From NCBI GenBank assembly GCA_963844205.1, contig CAWJNK010000012.1, forward strand, positions 496,001 through 560,000: a stretch of 64,000 bases of DNA, read 5' to 3'. The stretch's first letter is position 1, and each line of letters begins with the position of its first letter. A model generated the notes under the pieces. The model was given only the letters and a program-made list of their open reading frames with translations. It did no database searches and was not told the DNA's origin. Origin of the DNA: DASSUW01 sp963844205 (GTDB lineage: Bacteria > Actinomycetota > Thermoleophilia > Solirubrobacterales > Solirubrobacteraceae). The translations under genes and the position numbers were made by a program. Shown piece by piece: positions 27,345-36,580 of this stretch.

Positions 27345-28548
27345 GGCACGCGGCAGTTTGCCGGACCTCCGCGAGGCGGCGCTCGAGGAAGGCACGCTCG
27401 GCCGCGTTGTCGGCGCGTGCGAGCGCGGCGTCGTAGGCGGCGGCCGCCTCGGCGGTGCGGCCGAGCCGTTCCAGCAGGTTGGCGCGGATCGCGTGGAAGC
27501 GGTGGGAGCGGTCCAGGTCGAGCTGGTCGACGAGGGCGAGCCCGGCCTCCGCGCCCTCGACCTCGGCGACGGCGACCGCCCGGTTGAGCGCGACGACGGG
27601 GCTCGGGTCGCGTGCCAGCAGCTGGTCGTAGAGCTGCACGATCTGGGCCCAGTCGGTCGGCGGGCCGTCGCTGTGGACGGCGTTGATCGCGGCCTGGATC
27701 TGGTACGGGCCGGGCTCGTCACGGCGCAGGCAGGCGCGGACGATGGCCTGGCCCTCGGCGATCAGCCGGCGGTCCCACAGGCCGCGGTCCTGGTCGGCGA
27801 GCAGCACGAGGTCGCCGGCCGGCGTCGTGCGCGCCGCGCGGCGCGACTCGGTCAGCAGCATCAGCGCGAGTAGGCCCATGACCTCCGGCTCGTCGGGCAT
27901 CAGCTCGGCGAGGATCCGCCCGAGCCGGATCGCCTCCGCGCACAGGTCCTCGCGCACGAGCGCCTCGCCCGAGCTCGCGGTGTAGCCCTCGTTGAAGATG
28001 AGGTACACGACGGCCAGAACGGCGCGCAGCCGGGCGGGCAGGTCGGCCTCGCGGGGAACGCGGAACGGGATGCCGGCGTCGCGGATCTTGGCCTTGGCGC
28101 GCACCAGCCGCTGCGCCATCGTCGGCTCCGGCACGAGGAACGCGTGCCCGATCTCGGCGGTGGTCAGGCCGCCGAGCAGGCGCAGCGTCAGCGCCACCTG
28201 CGCGGACATGGCGAGCGCCGGGTGGCAGCAGGTGAAGATCAGTCGCAGCCGGTCGTCGCGCACGGGACCCTCCTCGACGGGCTCGTCGCGGGAGTGCAGC
28301 AGCGCCGCCTGGGCGTAGCGGTCCTCGCGCAAGGCCTCGCGACGCAGGCGGTCGATCGCCCGGTGGCGGGCGGTGGTGATGATCCAGCCCGCCGGGCTGG
28401 GCGGCACGCCGTCGGCGGGCCAGCGCGCGCTCGCGACCACGAACGCGTCCTGGACCGCCTCCTCGGCGACGTCGATGTCGCCGAAGCTGCGGACCAGGAC
28501 CGCCACGGCTCGGCCGTACTCCTCACGGAAGACCCGCTCGATGGTCAC
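27334..28548 (-). CDS. ECF-family RNA polymerase sigma factor, ECF42 type
   Basis: 404 residues, much longer than a minimal ECF factor. Region 2 is at the N-terminus (FGDIDVAEEAVQDAFVVASARW), region 4 at about 115-165 (GGLTTAEIGHAFLVPEPTMAQRLVRAKAKI), then a long helical TPR-like extension (NEGYTASSGEALVREDLCAEA; LYDQLLARDPSPVVALNRAVA). This architecture plus the adjacent DGPF/YCII gene is diagnostic of ECF42. GTG 28548 overlaps the stop of the YCII gene (GTGA). It has no anti-sigma gene beside it, as expected; the C-terminal extension is thought to control activity. An ECF42-like promoter lies ahead of the operon at 29490-29516. Confidence 0.93.
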   Translation of the reverse strand: MTIERVFREEYGRAVAVLVRSFGDIDVAEEAVQDAFVVASARWPADGVPPSPAGWIITTARHRAIDRLRREALREDRYAQAALLHSRDEPVEEGPVRDDRLRLIFTCCHPALAMSAQVALTLRLLGGLTTAEIGHAFLVPEPTMAQRLVRAKAKIRDAGIPFRVPREADLPARLRAVLAVVYLIFNEGYTASSGEALVREDLCAEAIRLGRILAELMPDEPEVMGLLALMLLTESRRAARTTPAGDLVLLADQDRGLWDRRLIAEGQAIVRACLRRDEPGPYQIQAAINAVHSDGPPTDWAQIVQLYDQLLARDPSPVVALNRAVAVAEVEGAEAGLALVDQLDLDRSHRFHAIRANLLERLGRTAEAAAAYDAALARADNAAERAFLERRLAEVRQTAACRGR

Positions 28549-28883
28549 GCGAACGGACGGACCTCCACCGGGAGCGAGGTGATCTCGGCGATCCGGCCGG
28601 CCCAGCGGAGCGCGGCGTCGAGGTCGGGCGCCGCGACGATCGTGAAGCCGCCGAGATGCTCCTTGCCCTCGAGATACGGGCCGTCGGTCATCAGCGGCTC
28701 GCCGCCCCTTACGCGGACCACGGTGGCGGTCGCCGCCGGGTGCAGGCCGTTGGAGAACACCCACTGGCCGGCCGCTTTGATCTCCTCGTTGAGCGCGCCG
28801 AGCTCGCGCATGATCGGCTCGAGGTCGAGGTCCGGCGGCGGCCCGCCGTCGGGCTGGTACATGCTGAGTAGGTACTGCGTCAT
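28545..28883 (-). CDS. YCII-related DGPF-domain protein
   Basis: 112 residues with the dimeric alpha-beta YCII fold. The hallmark DGPF-type motif is LMTDGPYLEGKEHLGGF (about 65-81), and histidine-containing NGLHPAATATVVR precedes it. These small proteins are the constant companions of ECF42 sigma factors; their biochemical role is unsettled. It overlaps both neighbours by four bases, so the reductase, this gene and the sigma factor are translated as one unit. Confidence 0.9.
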   Translation of the reverse strand: MTQYLLSMYQPDGGPPPDLDLEPIMRELGALNEEIKAAGQWVFSNGLHPAATATVVRVRGGEPLMTDGPYLEGKEHLGGFTIVAAPDLDAALRWAGRIAEITSLPVEVRPFA

Positions 28884-29464
28884 CGGGTGCCCTCCTGGGA
28901 CTGATAGCGGGCGATGATCACGCCCGTCGTGGTCGGCTTGGCGTCGACCAGCCGGAGCCGGGCTGTCGTGCCGTTCCCGAACAGCTTCTGGCCCGAGCCC
29001 AGCACCAGCGGGTGGATCGTGAGCAGGTACTCGTCGATCAGGTCGCAGCGCCGCAGCGAGTCGATCAGCGCGCCGCTGCCGAGGATCACGAGGTCCTTGC
29101 CCGGTGTCTCCTTCAGCGCCGTCACCGCGTCGTCGCCCTCGAGCAACGTCGAGTTGACCCACGGCAGCGGCTCGCGCAGCGTGGTGGACACGACGTACTT
29201 CTGCGCGGCGTTCAGCACCGGCGTGAAGGGGTTGTCGGTCTGCTTGGGCCAGAAGCCCGCGAAGTGCTCGTAGGTCCGCCGACCGAGCAGCAGATCGGGC
29301 GCTTTCGCCATCTCGTCGGCCATCACGGCGCCCATCACCTCGTCGCCGTATGGCACGGCCCAGCCGCCATGCTCGAATTCGCCGCGAGCGTCCTCGTCCG
29401 GCCCGCTCGGCGCCTGCATGACGCCGTCCAGCGTCACGTGGTCGGTCACGATGATCTTTCGCAT
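28880..29464 (-). CDS. Dihydrofolate-reductase-fold (RibD C-terminal-like) protein
   Basis: 194 residues. The start (MRKIIVTDHVTLDGVMQAP) and the NADPH-binding stretch LLLGRRTYEHFAGFWP (about 58-73), with LVILGSGALIDSL later, are typical of the stand-alone RibD_C/DHFR family that often accompanies ECF42 genes. An AAAGGAG ribosome site precedes ATG 29464. First gene of the ECF42 operon; reductase substrate not known. Confidence 0.9.
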   Translation of the reverse strand: MRKIIVTDHVTLDGVMQAPSGPDEDARGEFEHGGWAVPYGDEVMGAVMADEMAKAPDLLLGRRTYEHFAGFWPKQTDNPFTPVLNAAQKYVVSTTLREPLPWVNSTLLEGDDAVTALKETPGKDLVILGSGALIDSLRRCDLIDEYLLTIHPLVLGSGQKLFGNGTTARLRLVDAKPTTTGVIIARYQSQEGTR

Positions 29465-29489
29465 CGGGAGCTCCTTTCGTCACCGTCTA

Positions 29490-29516
29490 GACGAACGGGC
29501 TGTCACAAGATCGACA
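29490..29516 (-). promoter_or_regulatory. ECF42-type promoter
   Basis: Minus strand: TGTCGA (29511-29516), 17-bp spacer, CGTC (29490-29493), about 26 bp ahead of the reductase start codon. TGTCGA/CGTC is the element reported for the ECF42 group, so the operon that encodes the sigma factor is probably its own target. The -10 is part of the palindrome CGTCTAGACG (29484-29493). Confidence 0.7.
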
Positions 29517-29583
29517 TTGACACCCCGGGGTGCTCTCGCAGATGATCGCCGCCGGTCGTTTTCATCTTGATTGGGGAGGGGCC

Positions 29584-32500
29584 ATGGCCCGTGGGTACCG
29601 AACTCCGACGATTCTCGTCGCCGTAGCGGCGCTGCTGCTCGCCGCCGCGCCGGCGCAGGCGAGCCGGCAGCCGGCTGCGAAAGATCGCGTCGACGTCTAC
29701 GTCGGCACGCTGTCCGGCCAGCAATTCGGCGTTCTGCAACGCTCGGGCGTCGACCACGCCGACGTGCTCGTCACCCGGAGCGCGCGGCGGGGCCTGGCCA
29801 GGGTCGAGCTGACGATGAACGGCGCGCAGGCGCGCAGCCTCGCCCGCCAGGGCGTCAAGCTGCGGCTCAAGCGGGTCAGAGGTCGAACCATCGCGCAGCG
29901 GGCTGCCGTCGCCGAGACGGTGTTCCGCCCCTACAGCGGCGCGGGCAACATCCGCGAGGAGCTGCTCCAGCTGGCGAAGGACCACCCGGACATCGCCAAG
30001 GCCGTCGACATCGGCCGCAGCGTGCAGGGCAAGCCGATCACCGCGGTGCGGGTGAGCAAGAACGTGTCCAAGCTCAAGGACCGCAAGCGGCCGGCCGTCG
30101 TCTACCAGGCCGCCCAGCATGCCCGTGAGTGGATCACGCCCGAGATGGTTCGCCGTCTGCTGCACCACTACGTCGACGGATACGGGACCGACGCCGAGCT
30201 GACCCGGATCATCGACACCACCGACCTGTGGTTCATCCCGGTGGTCAACGTGGACGGCTACGACTTCACGTTCACGCCGGGCAACCGGCTGTGGCGCAAG
30301 AACCTGGCCGACAACGACGGCGACGGGGAGATCACGGGGCAGGACGGCGTCGACCTCAACCGCAACTTCCCGTACAAGTGGGGCTACGACAACGAGGGCT
30401 CCAGCGACGTGCGCACGGGCGAGACGTACCGCGGCCCGTCGGCAGGGTCCGAGCCGGAGACGCAGGCCCAGATCCGGCTCTTCGACCGGCTCCGGCCCAA
30501 ATATGCGATCAACTGGCACTCGGCCGCCCAACTCCTGCTGTACGGCGTGGGCTGGCAGGCGCTCACCTCGAGCCCTGACGACCTGATCCACAAGGCGATC
30601 CTGGGCGACATCGACACGCCCGCGGTGGCCGGCTACATCCCACAGCTCGGGGCCCAGCTCTACACCACCAACGGCGAGACCGACGGTCACATGGAGGAGC
30701 GCTTCGGCACGCTGGCGGAAACGCCGGAGATGTCCACCTGCCAGACCGCGGCGCGCGTCGATCCCAACGACGAGTGGACGGTGGCGCGCTGCGCCGGCAA
30801 CGTGTTCGCGTTCCCCGACAGCGAGACGCTGATCCGGCGGGAGGTGGAGAACAACTACCGGTACGCGATCGACGTCGCCAAGTCGGCGCAGACGCCCGAC
30901 CGCCCGGTCTCGCCGGTCGGCCGGACCGTGCCGGACTTCGACGTCGACGAGTTCGGGATCTCGTACGGCGACAGCCAGAAGGCGGCCGCCGTGATCCGCC
31001 GCTCGCTGCACGGCAGGCTCATGCACTACCGCGTCAACGACGGCAAGACGAAGACCGAGAGCGTCCGCGAGTGGAAGGGCGGCGAGCGGTTCGGCGACGA
31101 CGGCAACCACTACTTCGCCGAGTACCGCGGCAAGGTGGATCGCCAGCGGCCCGGCGACAAGGTCGAGGTGTGGTTCTCCGGCGTCAGCAAGCGCAGGGGC
31201 CGGGTCACCAGCGATCACTTCACGTATCGGGTCCGCGACGATCGGGACGCGCGCGTGCTGGTGCTCGCCGAGGAGGACTACACGGGCGTCAACCCGGTCT
31301 ACCCGGCCGGGACCGCCGCTCCGCGCTACGCCCAGCAGTACGTCGACGCCCTTGCGGCCAACCGCATCAAGTCCGTGGTGTGGGACGTCGACAAGGACGG
31401 CGTGCCGCACGACCTCGGCGTGCTCGGCCACTTCGACGCGGTCGTGTGGTATCTGGGCGACAACCGTCTCACCCAGGACGCGGTCGACCAGCCGGTGAAC
31501 TCGGTGATCGGCCCGTTCCCGGACTCCCAGGTCGCCGACCGCGCCAAGGACATCGTCCTGAGCGTGCGGTCGTACCTGAACGAGGGCGGCAAGCTGGTGT
31601 ACGCGGGAGAGACCACGAGCTACTTCGGCCCGCTGCGTGGCGCGAACGGCGGCGGCATCTACTACGGCCTCAAGGGCCATCCGGAGCGGCCGTGCTTCAT
31701 CTCCACCAGCTTCCGCGACGACTGCGAGCTGCTGTCGGACGACTTCGTCCAGTACTACCTGGGCGCCTACGACCGTCAGGTGCTCGGCGCGCCGCCCGCG
31801 TTCGCGGGTGAGGGCGATGCGTTGGGCGGGGTGAGCGCGGCTCTGGCCGGCACGCCCACCAATGCGCTGAACGAGGCGGGCGGGTTCCAGGTGACGAGCA
31901 CGGTGCTGCCGCCGGCCCAGTTCCCGCAGTTCCGGAGCTCCAAGGCCGGCGACTACCCCGGCGTGCTCGGGCCGTTCGAGCCGATCGAGGGCCAGTGGTA
32001 CGTCGCGGGCACCCACCAGGACGCTCTGTACCGGCGGCTCACGCGCACGATCAACCTCGGCTCCGTGACCGCCGCCCAGGCGCCCACGCTCCAGGCGCAG
32101 CTCAACTGGAGCACGGAGACCGGGTACGACCACGTGATCGTGGAGGCCCGCACCGTCGGTCAGGACAACTGGACGACGCTGGCCGACAAGAACGGCGGCA
32201 CCTCGAGCGCGGTGCCGACCGAGTGCGAGGCCGGGTTCCTGCTCGCGATGCACCCGCATCTGACGCACTACCTCACCCCCGGCGCCACGTGCTCGGCCAC
32301 CGGCACCACGGGGAGCTGGAACTCGTTCACCGGGGAGTCGAACGGCTGGCACCTGGGCGCCTTCGACCTGTCGGCCTTCGCCGGCCAGCAGGTCGAGGTG
32401 TCGATCGCCTACGTGAGCGATCCGTTCACCGGCGGCACCGGGCTGTTCATCGACGACACCCGGGTCACCACCAGCGCGGGCCAGATCGACGCCGAGGGCT

Positions 32501-32715
32501 TCGAGACCGGCCTCGGTCCGTGGGCGATCGCCGGCGCCCCCGCCGGCAGCCCGGGGAACGCCAGCGAGTTCGTCCGCTCGATGGCGCTGATCGACTCGGT
32601 CGCCGCGGTCGCCACGCGCGACTCGCTGCTGCTGGGCTTCGGCCTCGAGCAGGTGCCCAGCGCGGCCGAGCGCAACGCCCTGATGGGCCGAGCGGTCGGC
32701 TACCTGCTGCGCTGA
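29584..32715 (+). CDS. Secreted M14 zinc carboxypeptidase with large C-terminal extension
   Basis: 1043 residues. Signal peptide at 1-28 (MARGYRTPTILVAVAALLLAAAPAQA). The peptidase domain spans about 110-440: zinc ligands in QHAREWITPE (HxxE) and NWHSA, substrate arginine in DLNRNFPYKWG, catalytic glutamate in TLAETPEMS. A central region with FTYRVRDDRDARVLVLAEEDYTG follows, and the C-terminal quarter resembles the immune-inhibitor-A beta-sandwich (YDHVIVEARTVGQDNWTTL, GTGLFIDDTRV). ATG 29584 follows GGGGAGGGG; the open frame extends 54 bp upstream without a signal sequence. It probably degrades extracellular protein. A TTGACA box is at 29517-29522. Confidence 0.9.
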   Translation: MARGYRTPTILVAVAALLLAAAPAQASRQPAAKDRVDVYVGTLSGQQFGVLQRSGVDHADVLVTRSARRGLARVELTMNGAQARSLARQGVKLRLKRVRGRTIAQRAAVAETVFRPYSGAGNIREELLQLAKDHPDIAKAVDIGRSVQGKPITAVRVSKNVSKLKDRKRPAVVYQAAQHAREWITPEMVRRLLHHYVDGYGTDAELTRIIDTTDLWFIPVVNVDGYDFTFTPGNRLWRKNLADNDGDGEITGQDGVDLNRNFPYKWGYDNEGSSDVRTGETYRGPSAGSEPETQAQIRLFDRLRPKYAINWHSAAQLLLYGVGWQALTSSPDDLIHKAILGDIDTPAVAGYIPQLGAQLYTTNGETDGHMEERFGTLAETPEMSTCQTAARVDPNDEWTVARCAGNVFAFPDSETLIRREVENNYRYAIDVAKSAQTPDRPVSPVGRTVPDFDVDEFGISYGDSQKAAAVIRRSLHGRLMHYRVNDGKTKTESVREWKGGERFGDDGNHYFAEYRGKVDRQRPGDKVEVWFSGVSKRRGRVTSDHFTYRVRDDRDARVLVLAEEDYTGVNPVYPAGTAAPRYAQQYVDALAANRIKSVVWDVDKDGVPHDLGVLGHFDAVVWYLGDNRLTQDAVDQPVNSVIGPFPDSQVADRAKDIVLSVRSYLNEGGKLVYAGETTSYFGPLRGANGGGIYYGLKGHPERPCFISTSFRDDCELLSDDFVQYYLGAYDRQVLGAPPAFAGEGDALGGVSAALAGTPTNALNEAGGFQVTSTVLPPAQFPQFRSSKAGDYPGVLGPFEPIEGQWYVAGTHQDALYRRLTRTINLGSVTAAQAPTLQAQLNWSTETGYDHVIVEARTVGQDNWTTLADKNGGTSSAVPTECEAGFLLAMHPHLTHYLTPGATCSATGTTGSWNSFTGESNGWHLGAFDLSAFAGQQVEVSIAYVSDPFTGGTGLFIDDTRVTTSAGQIDAEGFETGLGPWAIAGAPAGSPGNASEFVRSMALIDSVAAVATRDSLLLGFGLEQVPSAAERNALMGRAVGYLLR

Positions 32716-32729
32716 CGCGTCGGAATCGT

Positions 32730-32762
32730 CAGGCCCCGGCCGGCACGACCGGCCGGGGCCTG
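32730..32762 (+). terminator. Strong hairpin after the carboxypeptidase gene
   Basis: Perfect 14-bp stem CAGGCCCCGGCCGG (32730-32743) and its complement (32749-32762) with a 5-base loop, 15 bp after the stop. There is no U-tract, as often seen in high-GC actinobacteria. Confidence 0.75.
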
Positions 32763-32797
32763 GCTACCGTTCGGGGTCCTTCCGAGGGAGAGAGGCG

Positions 32798-34081
32798 ATG
32801 GCCAGTCACGCAGATCCCACCACCCTGCCGCATTGGGAGACCACGCCGCCGGATCTGAAGGACGCGATCCGGCAGACGAAGGCGGCGATCCGAGCCCGCA
32901 TCGAGGCCTCCGGCCGCACCGTCGAGGAGGTCTTCGCGGTGGTGGAGGCACGGGTCGCCGAGCGTGTGGCCGAGATCGAGGATTTGACGCGACGCGGCGA
33001 GACGGTGTGGCCGGTCGTCGACTACGCGGACATCGCGGCCGGCACGGTGTCCGCGGAGGCGCGCGAGTTGGTGCACCGTCGCGGCTGCGCCGTCGTCCGC
33101 GGCCACTTCGAGCGCGAGCAGGCGCTCGCCTGGGACCGTGACATCGTCGACTACGTCGAGCGCAACCGCTTCTTCGAGGACTACCGCGGCCCCAGCGACG
33201 ACTTCTTCGGGAGCGTCGGCTCGCGGCCGGAGATCTACCCGGTGTACTGGTCGAGCGCGCAGATGGAGGCCCGCCAGAGCGACCGCATGGCGCGGGTGCA
33301 GTCGTTCCTCAACCACCAGTGGACCTACGAGTCGGACGGCAGGCAGTGGTTCGATCCCGACCGCGACTCGCTGTACCCGGATCGCATCCGGCGGCGCCCG
33401 CCCGGCGCGAGCTCCGGCGGGCTCGGGACCCACATCGACGTCGGGACGCTCGACCTCTGGATGACGAGCGCCTACCAGCAGGCGTTCCGGCACCTCTTCG
33501 ACGGGTCCGTCGAGCGGTACGACCCGTGGGACGCCTCGCACCGGACCGCCGGTCCGCAGTACCCGGGGTCGACGATGTGCTCGGTGTTCCGGACGTTCCA
33601 GGGCTGGACTGCGCTGTCGGACATGGCGCACGACCAGGGTGTGCTGTTGACGGTGCCGATCCCCGAGGCGATGGGCTACATGATGCTGCGGCCGCTGCTG
33701 CCGGACGTCCCGGAGGACGACATGTGCGGGGTCACCGTGAACCAGGTGTTCCCCGTCAACGAGACGTGGCACCCGCTGCTCATGCGCGCCCGCAGCGGCA
33801 TCCCGGACGTCGAGGCCGGCGACACGGTCTGGTGGCACTGCGACGTCGTCCACGGCGTCGCGCCGGTCGAGGACCAGCAGGGGTGGGGCAACGTGATGTA
33901 CATCCCGGCCGCACCGTGGTGCCCGCGCAACGAGGCCTACGCCCCGAGCGTCCGGGAGGCGTTCCTGCAGGGCGAGAGCCCGAGCGACTTCCCGGAGGAG
34001 CACTACGAGCGCAGCTGGCCCGACCGCTTCCAGCCCGAGCAGCTCAACGAGACCGGCCGACGCGGCTTGGGCATGGCCTGA
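32798..34081 (+). CDS. DUF1479 family putative Fe(II)/2-oxoglutarate dioxygenase
   Basis: 427 residues, normal for DUF1479 (E. coli YbiU-like). The N-terminal helical part (LKDAIRQTKAAIRARIEAS) is followed by the cupin core: the iron facial triad can be placed at the HxD of GTHIDVGTLDLW (about residue 212) and the distal histidine of WWHCDVVHGVAPV (about 350). The conserved Pro/Trp-rich motif YIPAAPWCPRN follows. It is a single gene between the hairpin at 32730 and the AT-rich palindrome at 34137, preceded by GAGGGAGAG. The substrate of this family is not firmly known. Confidence 0.9.
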   Translation: MASHADPTTLPHWETTPPDLKDAIRQTKAAIRARIEASGRTVEEVFAVVEARVAERVAEIEDLTRRGETVWPVVDYADIAAGTVSAEARELVHRRGCAVVRGHFEREQALAWDRDIVDYVERNRFFEDYRGPSDDFFGSVGSRPEIYPVYWSSAQMEARQSDRMARVQSFLNHQWTYESDGRQWFDPDRDSLYPDRIRRRPPGASSGGLGTHIDVGTLDLWMTSAYQQAFRHLFDGSVERYDPWDASHRTAGPQYPGSTMCSVFRTFQGWTALSDMAHDQGVLLTVPIPEAMGYMMLRPLLPDVPEDDMCGVTVNQVFPVNETWHPLLMRARSGIPDVEAGDTVWWHCDVVHGVAPVEDQQGWGNVMYIPAAPWCPRNEAYAPSVREAFLQGESPSDFPEEHYERSWPDRFQPEQLNETGRRGLGMA

Positions 34082-34136
34082 GCGACGAACGGGTCCCGCG
34101 CCGACCGCGGGCGTCGAGCGTATATACCCTAAGGGC

Positions 34137-34154
34137 TTATCCTAAATAGGATAA
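34137..34154. repeat. AT-rich palindrome between convergent genes
   Basis: TTATCCTA (34137-34144), two bases, TAGGATAA (34147-34154), set in an AT-rich stretch (about 34120-34154) that also contains the palindrome CCCTAAGGG. Composition is sharply unlike the surrounding DNA. It lies between the DUF1479 stop and the 3' end of the truncated ATPase gene: a terminator, protein-binding site or mobile-element end are all possible. Confidence 0.6.
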
Positions 34155-34162
34155 CCCGGCGC

Positions 34163-35194
34163 CTAGCGCGTCTCAGTGCGGATCCAGTCAGCCAAGAAGG
34201 GCTCTGAGATCGCCACGAACCCGTCGTGCTTGGTGACCAGCTCCTGCTGGATGAGCGCGTTGACCGCCTTCTGGGTGGTCGAGGAGCCGCGGAGGCCATG
34301 GCGCGTCTGATAGTCCCTCGTCTGCGGCCGGCCGGGCTCCTCGGCGAGCGCCGACAGGAGGATCCGCTGGTTGCCCGTCGCGCGATCCCAGAGGTCGCTG
34401 AAATGCGTGTGCTCGGAGACCAGCAGCCTGGAGAGCGCGCGCTCCAGGCGCTCGTCATCGGCAGTCCCACCCTCGGGAGTCTGCGCCCACAGGAAGTAGC
34501 ACAACTGCTGCGTCGCGTACGGGTGGCCACCCGTGATCTCAAGCACGCGGTCGACGACCTCGTCCGTGATGTCGCGGTCGTTGTCGCGGAACCCTTCGCG
34601 GACGAACGGTTTGAACTCGTCGGCGGGGATGGGGCCGAGCTCGATGCGCTTTGCGCTGCGCCAGAACGGCTCGTTCTGGTCATTGAAGATGCGCTCCATC
34701 AGGTGGCGCTTGCTGCCGAGGTAGATGTGGGCCACCTCGGGCTGCTCCTGGAAGACCGAGCGCATCAGCTTGGTAAGTCCGGGATCGATCTCGACGATCT
34801 CCTGGAACTCGTCGAGGATCAGCACGACGGGCCGCTTCCGCGAGGCCGCAGTCTCTCCCAGCATGCGCAACAGTCGTTCGAGGGTGTCGTCGACGTCCGC
34901 GACGCCGTGGCCGGCCGCGAAGCTGAAGCCGAACGAGCCATCGTCCTCGACGGTCACGATCGGCCTGATGCGCAGGCTCCCGAAGACTCGCGCGATCTCC
35001 TTGGCCTTGCCCGAGATACCAAGGATGTCGGCGATCTCCCGGGCCAGCCGGGCCGCGAGCTTCTCCTTGGTGGGAGTGATCCACAGGTCGACCTCGGCGA
35101 CGAGCGCCTTCTCCGTCGTCAGGCGCTGCGCGGTGCGGTGCACGAGCGAGGTCTTGCCGAGCCGCCGGGGGCAGCCGGTGAGCTGTTGAGGGAC
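34163..35194 (-). pseudogene. AAA ATPase, truncated just before its P-loop
   Basis: The open frame carries the end of a P-loop (TGCPRRLGKTSLVHR), a Walker B in VVLILDEFQEIVEID, a sensor-like HIYLGSKRHLM and a C-terminal winged-helix domain (TQKAVNALIQQELVTKHD). This is the archaeal-type ATPase (PF01637-like/STAND-related) family. A TGA at 35195-35197 closes the frame directly upstream. No ATG, GTG or TTG precedes the P-loop, and the roughly 30-50 residues that should lie before it are missing. The first usable start (GTG 35143) would delete the P-loop. It is therefore a 5'-truncated, probably inactive gene next to a toxin-antitoxin pair. Confidence 0.75.
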
Positions 35195-35258
35195 TCAGCG
35201 AGGGTCCGGCGCCGACCTGGCCGCCCCCGGCATCGAGCTCGAAGAACCCCGACGCCGC

Positions 35259-35945
35259 CTAGACCCATGTGCCCAGCGCGCCGAGCCCGTATCGCCGGCA
35301 GGTCGCGCAGTCGCCCGCGGCGATCCGGCGCGGCTGTCGGCGCTGGCCGGCGAGCGCGATGTGCACGTACGGCCAGACCGCCCACAGGCTGCGGTCCCCG
35401 CCCTCCGGGCGCTCGAGATGCGGAGCTCGATCCCACACCGCCACCGACTCGCCGCCCTGATGACCGGACCGGTACCAGATCCCGTCAAGCTCGGTGTACT
35501 GCTCGTAGATCCGTCTCCCCCACCGCTGCGTCAGCGAGCGCGACTCGTCACCCCACGCGACCGTGCCGACGGCGCCGATCGCCATCGCGCCTTCGCCGGT
35601 GAGGACGAGCAGCGCCATCTCCTCCTGTGGACGCACCCAGCCGGCGCGGGCGTGCGGGCAGATCAGCACCTGCGGCCACTGCCCCGGATACGCCTCCGCC
35701 AGCGCGGTCGGCAGGTCACGCGCCAGGTACAGGACGCCGCGGCCGTCCGAGGACTCGCGAGGCTGGCGGTGGCGGTCACGGACATGCGGGTCGAAGCGGC
35801 CGACCGGCCCGAACGTCCGGACCGCCATCCCGTCGCGTGCCGGGTGATCGTGGTAGACGCGCACGAGCGGCTCCCACTGCCCCCAGTGCTCCGTGGGCGG
35901 GTCCGCCGGCAGCGTCGCCGGCGGCGGCCCTAGCTTTCCTACCAC
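35259..35945 (-). CDS. RES-domain toxin
   Basis: 228 residues. The RES core contains LVRVYHDHPARDGM with the first conserved arginine, GPVGRFDPH, VLYLARDLPTALAEAYPGQ with tyrosine and glutamate, and a C-terminal tail with CATCRRYG. RES toxins degrade cellular NAD+ and are neutralised by an Xre-type partner. GTG 35945 overlaps the antitoxin stop by seven bases, the classic arrangement with the antitoxin first. About 65 bp separate it from the broken ATPase. The exact active-site serine could not be placed with confidence. Confidence 0.85.
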   Translation of the reverse strand: MVGKLGPPPATLPADPPTEHWGQWEPLVRVYHDHPARDGMAVRTFGPVGRFDPHVRDRHRQPRESSDGRGVLYLARDLPTALAEAYPGQWPQVLICPHARAGWVRPQEEMALLVLTGEGAMAIGAVGTVAWGDESRSLTQRWGRRIYEQYTELDGIWYRSGHQGGESVAVWDRAPHLERPEGGDRSLWAVWPYVHIALAGQRRQPRRIAAGDCATCRRYGLGALGTWV

Positions 35946-36565
35946 GCGGCGGCGGTGAGCGCGGTGGCGGCTTCGAGCACCTGCTGCACGCCGTCGCGGC
36001 GGGTCAGCGTCTGCGCCGGGGTGCGGCCGTCCAGGTCAGCGCACGGCGACGTCGCCCACACCGTCAGCGACAGTGGCGTGCCGGGGTAGACGTCGATCAC
36101 GTCCGCCAGGCCGGGCAGCACGGCGTCCTCGCGGAACTGCCACGCCGGGAAGAAGCGCTCGCGGCCGCGCTCGAGCGCGACCATCTGGCCGGCGGCGTGC
36201 CGCTTGGACACCGCCTGCGGACTGATCCCCAGCCGCCGCCCCGCCTCCTCACGGCTAAGCGCATCGCTGAGCGCCTCGTTCAGCGCCTCCCCGACGGTAG
36301 CGTTCGCGGTCTCACGCGCCGCGCGCAGCTCCTCGGCGGTGGGCGGCAGCCCCCACAGCGTGTCGTCCAGCGTGTCGTCTTCGCCGGCGGCGGCTCGGCA
36401 CGCGACCGCGTCCTCGAACAGCGTGATCAGGTCGACCGCTCGGTCGCCGACGACGAGCTCCTCCGCGAGCGCGCGGGCGGTGATCGGCTCGTCCCCGAAC
36501 ACGCGCGAGAGCTCGTTCGCCAGTCGTGTGGTTTCCTTCTTGCCGGTCGTCGCCACGGCACCCAT
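35939..36565 (-). CDS. Xre/ParS-like antitoxin of the RES toxin
   Basis: About 208 residues. Central helix-turn-helix ALSREEAGRRLGISPQAVSKRHAAGQ, followed by a C-terminal domain resembling DUF2384/MbcA (FFPAWQFREDAVLPGLADVID), the toxin-binding part in known pairs. ATG 36565 begins MGAVATTGKK; an upstream open extension of 27 residues overlaps repeats and is unlikely. It probably represses its own promoter through the 9-bp repeats 16-38 bp ahead of its start. Confidence 0.85.
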   Translation of the reverse strand: MGAVATTGKKETTRLANELSRVFGDEPITARALAEELVVGDRAVDLITLFEDAVACRAAAGEDDTLDDTLWGLPPTAEELRAARETANATVGEALNEALSDALSREEAGRRLGISPQAVSKRHAAGQMVALERGRERFFPAWQFREDAVLPGLADVIDVYPGTPLSLTVWATSPCADLDGRTPAQTLTRRDGVQQVLEAATALTAAAW

Positions 36566-36580
36566 GGTAGCGCGTAGTCG

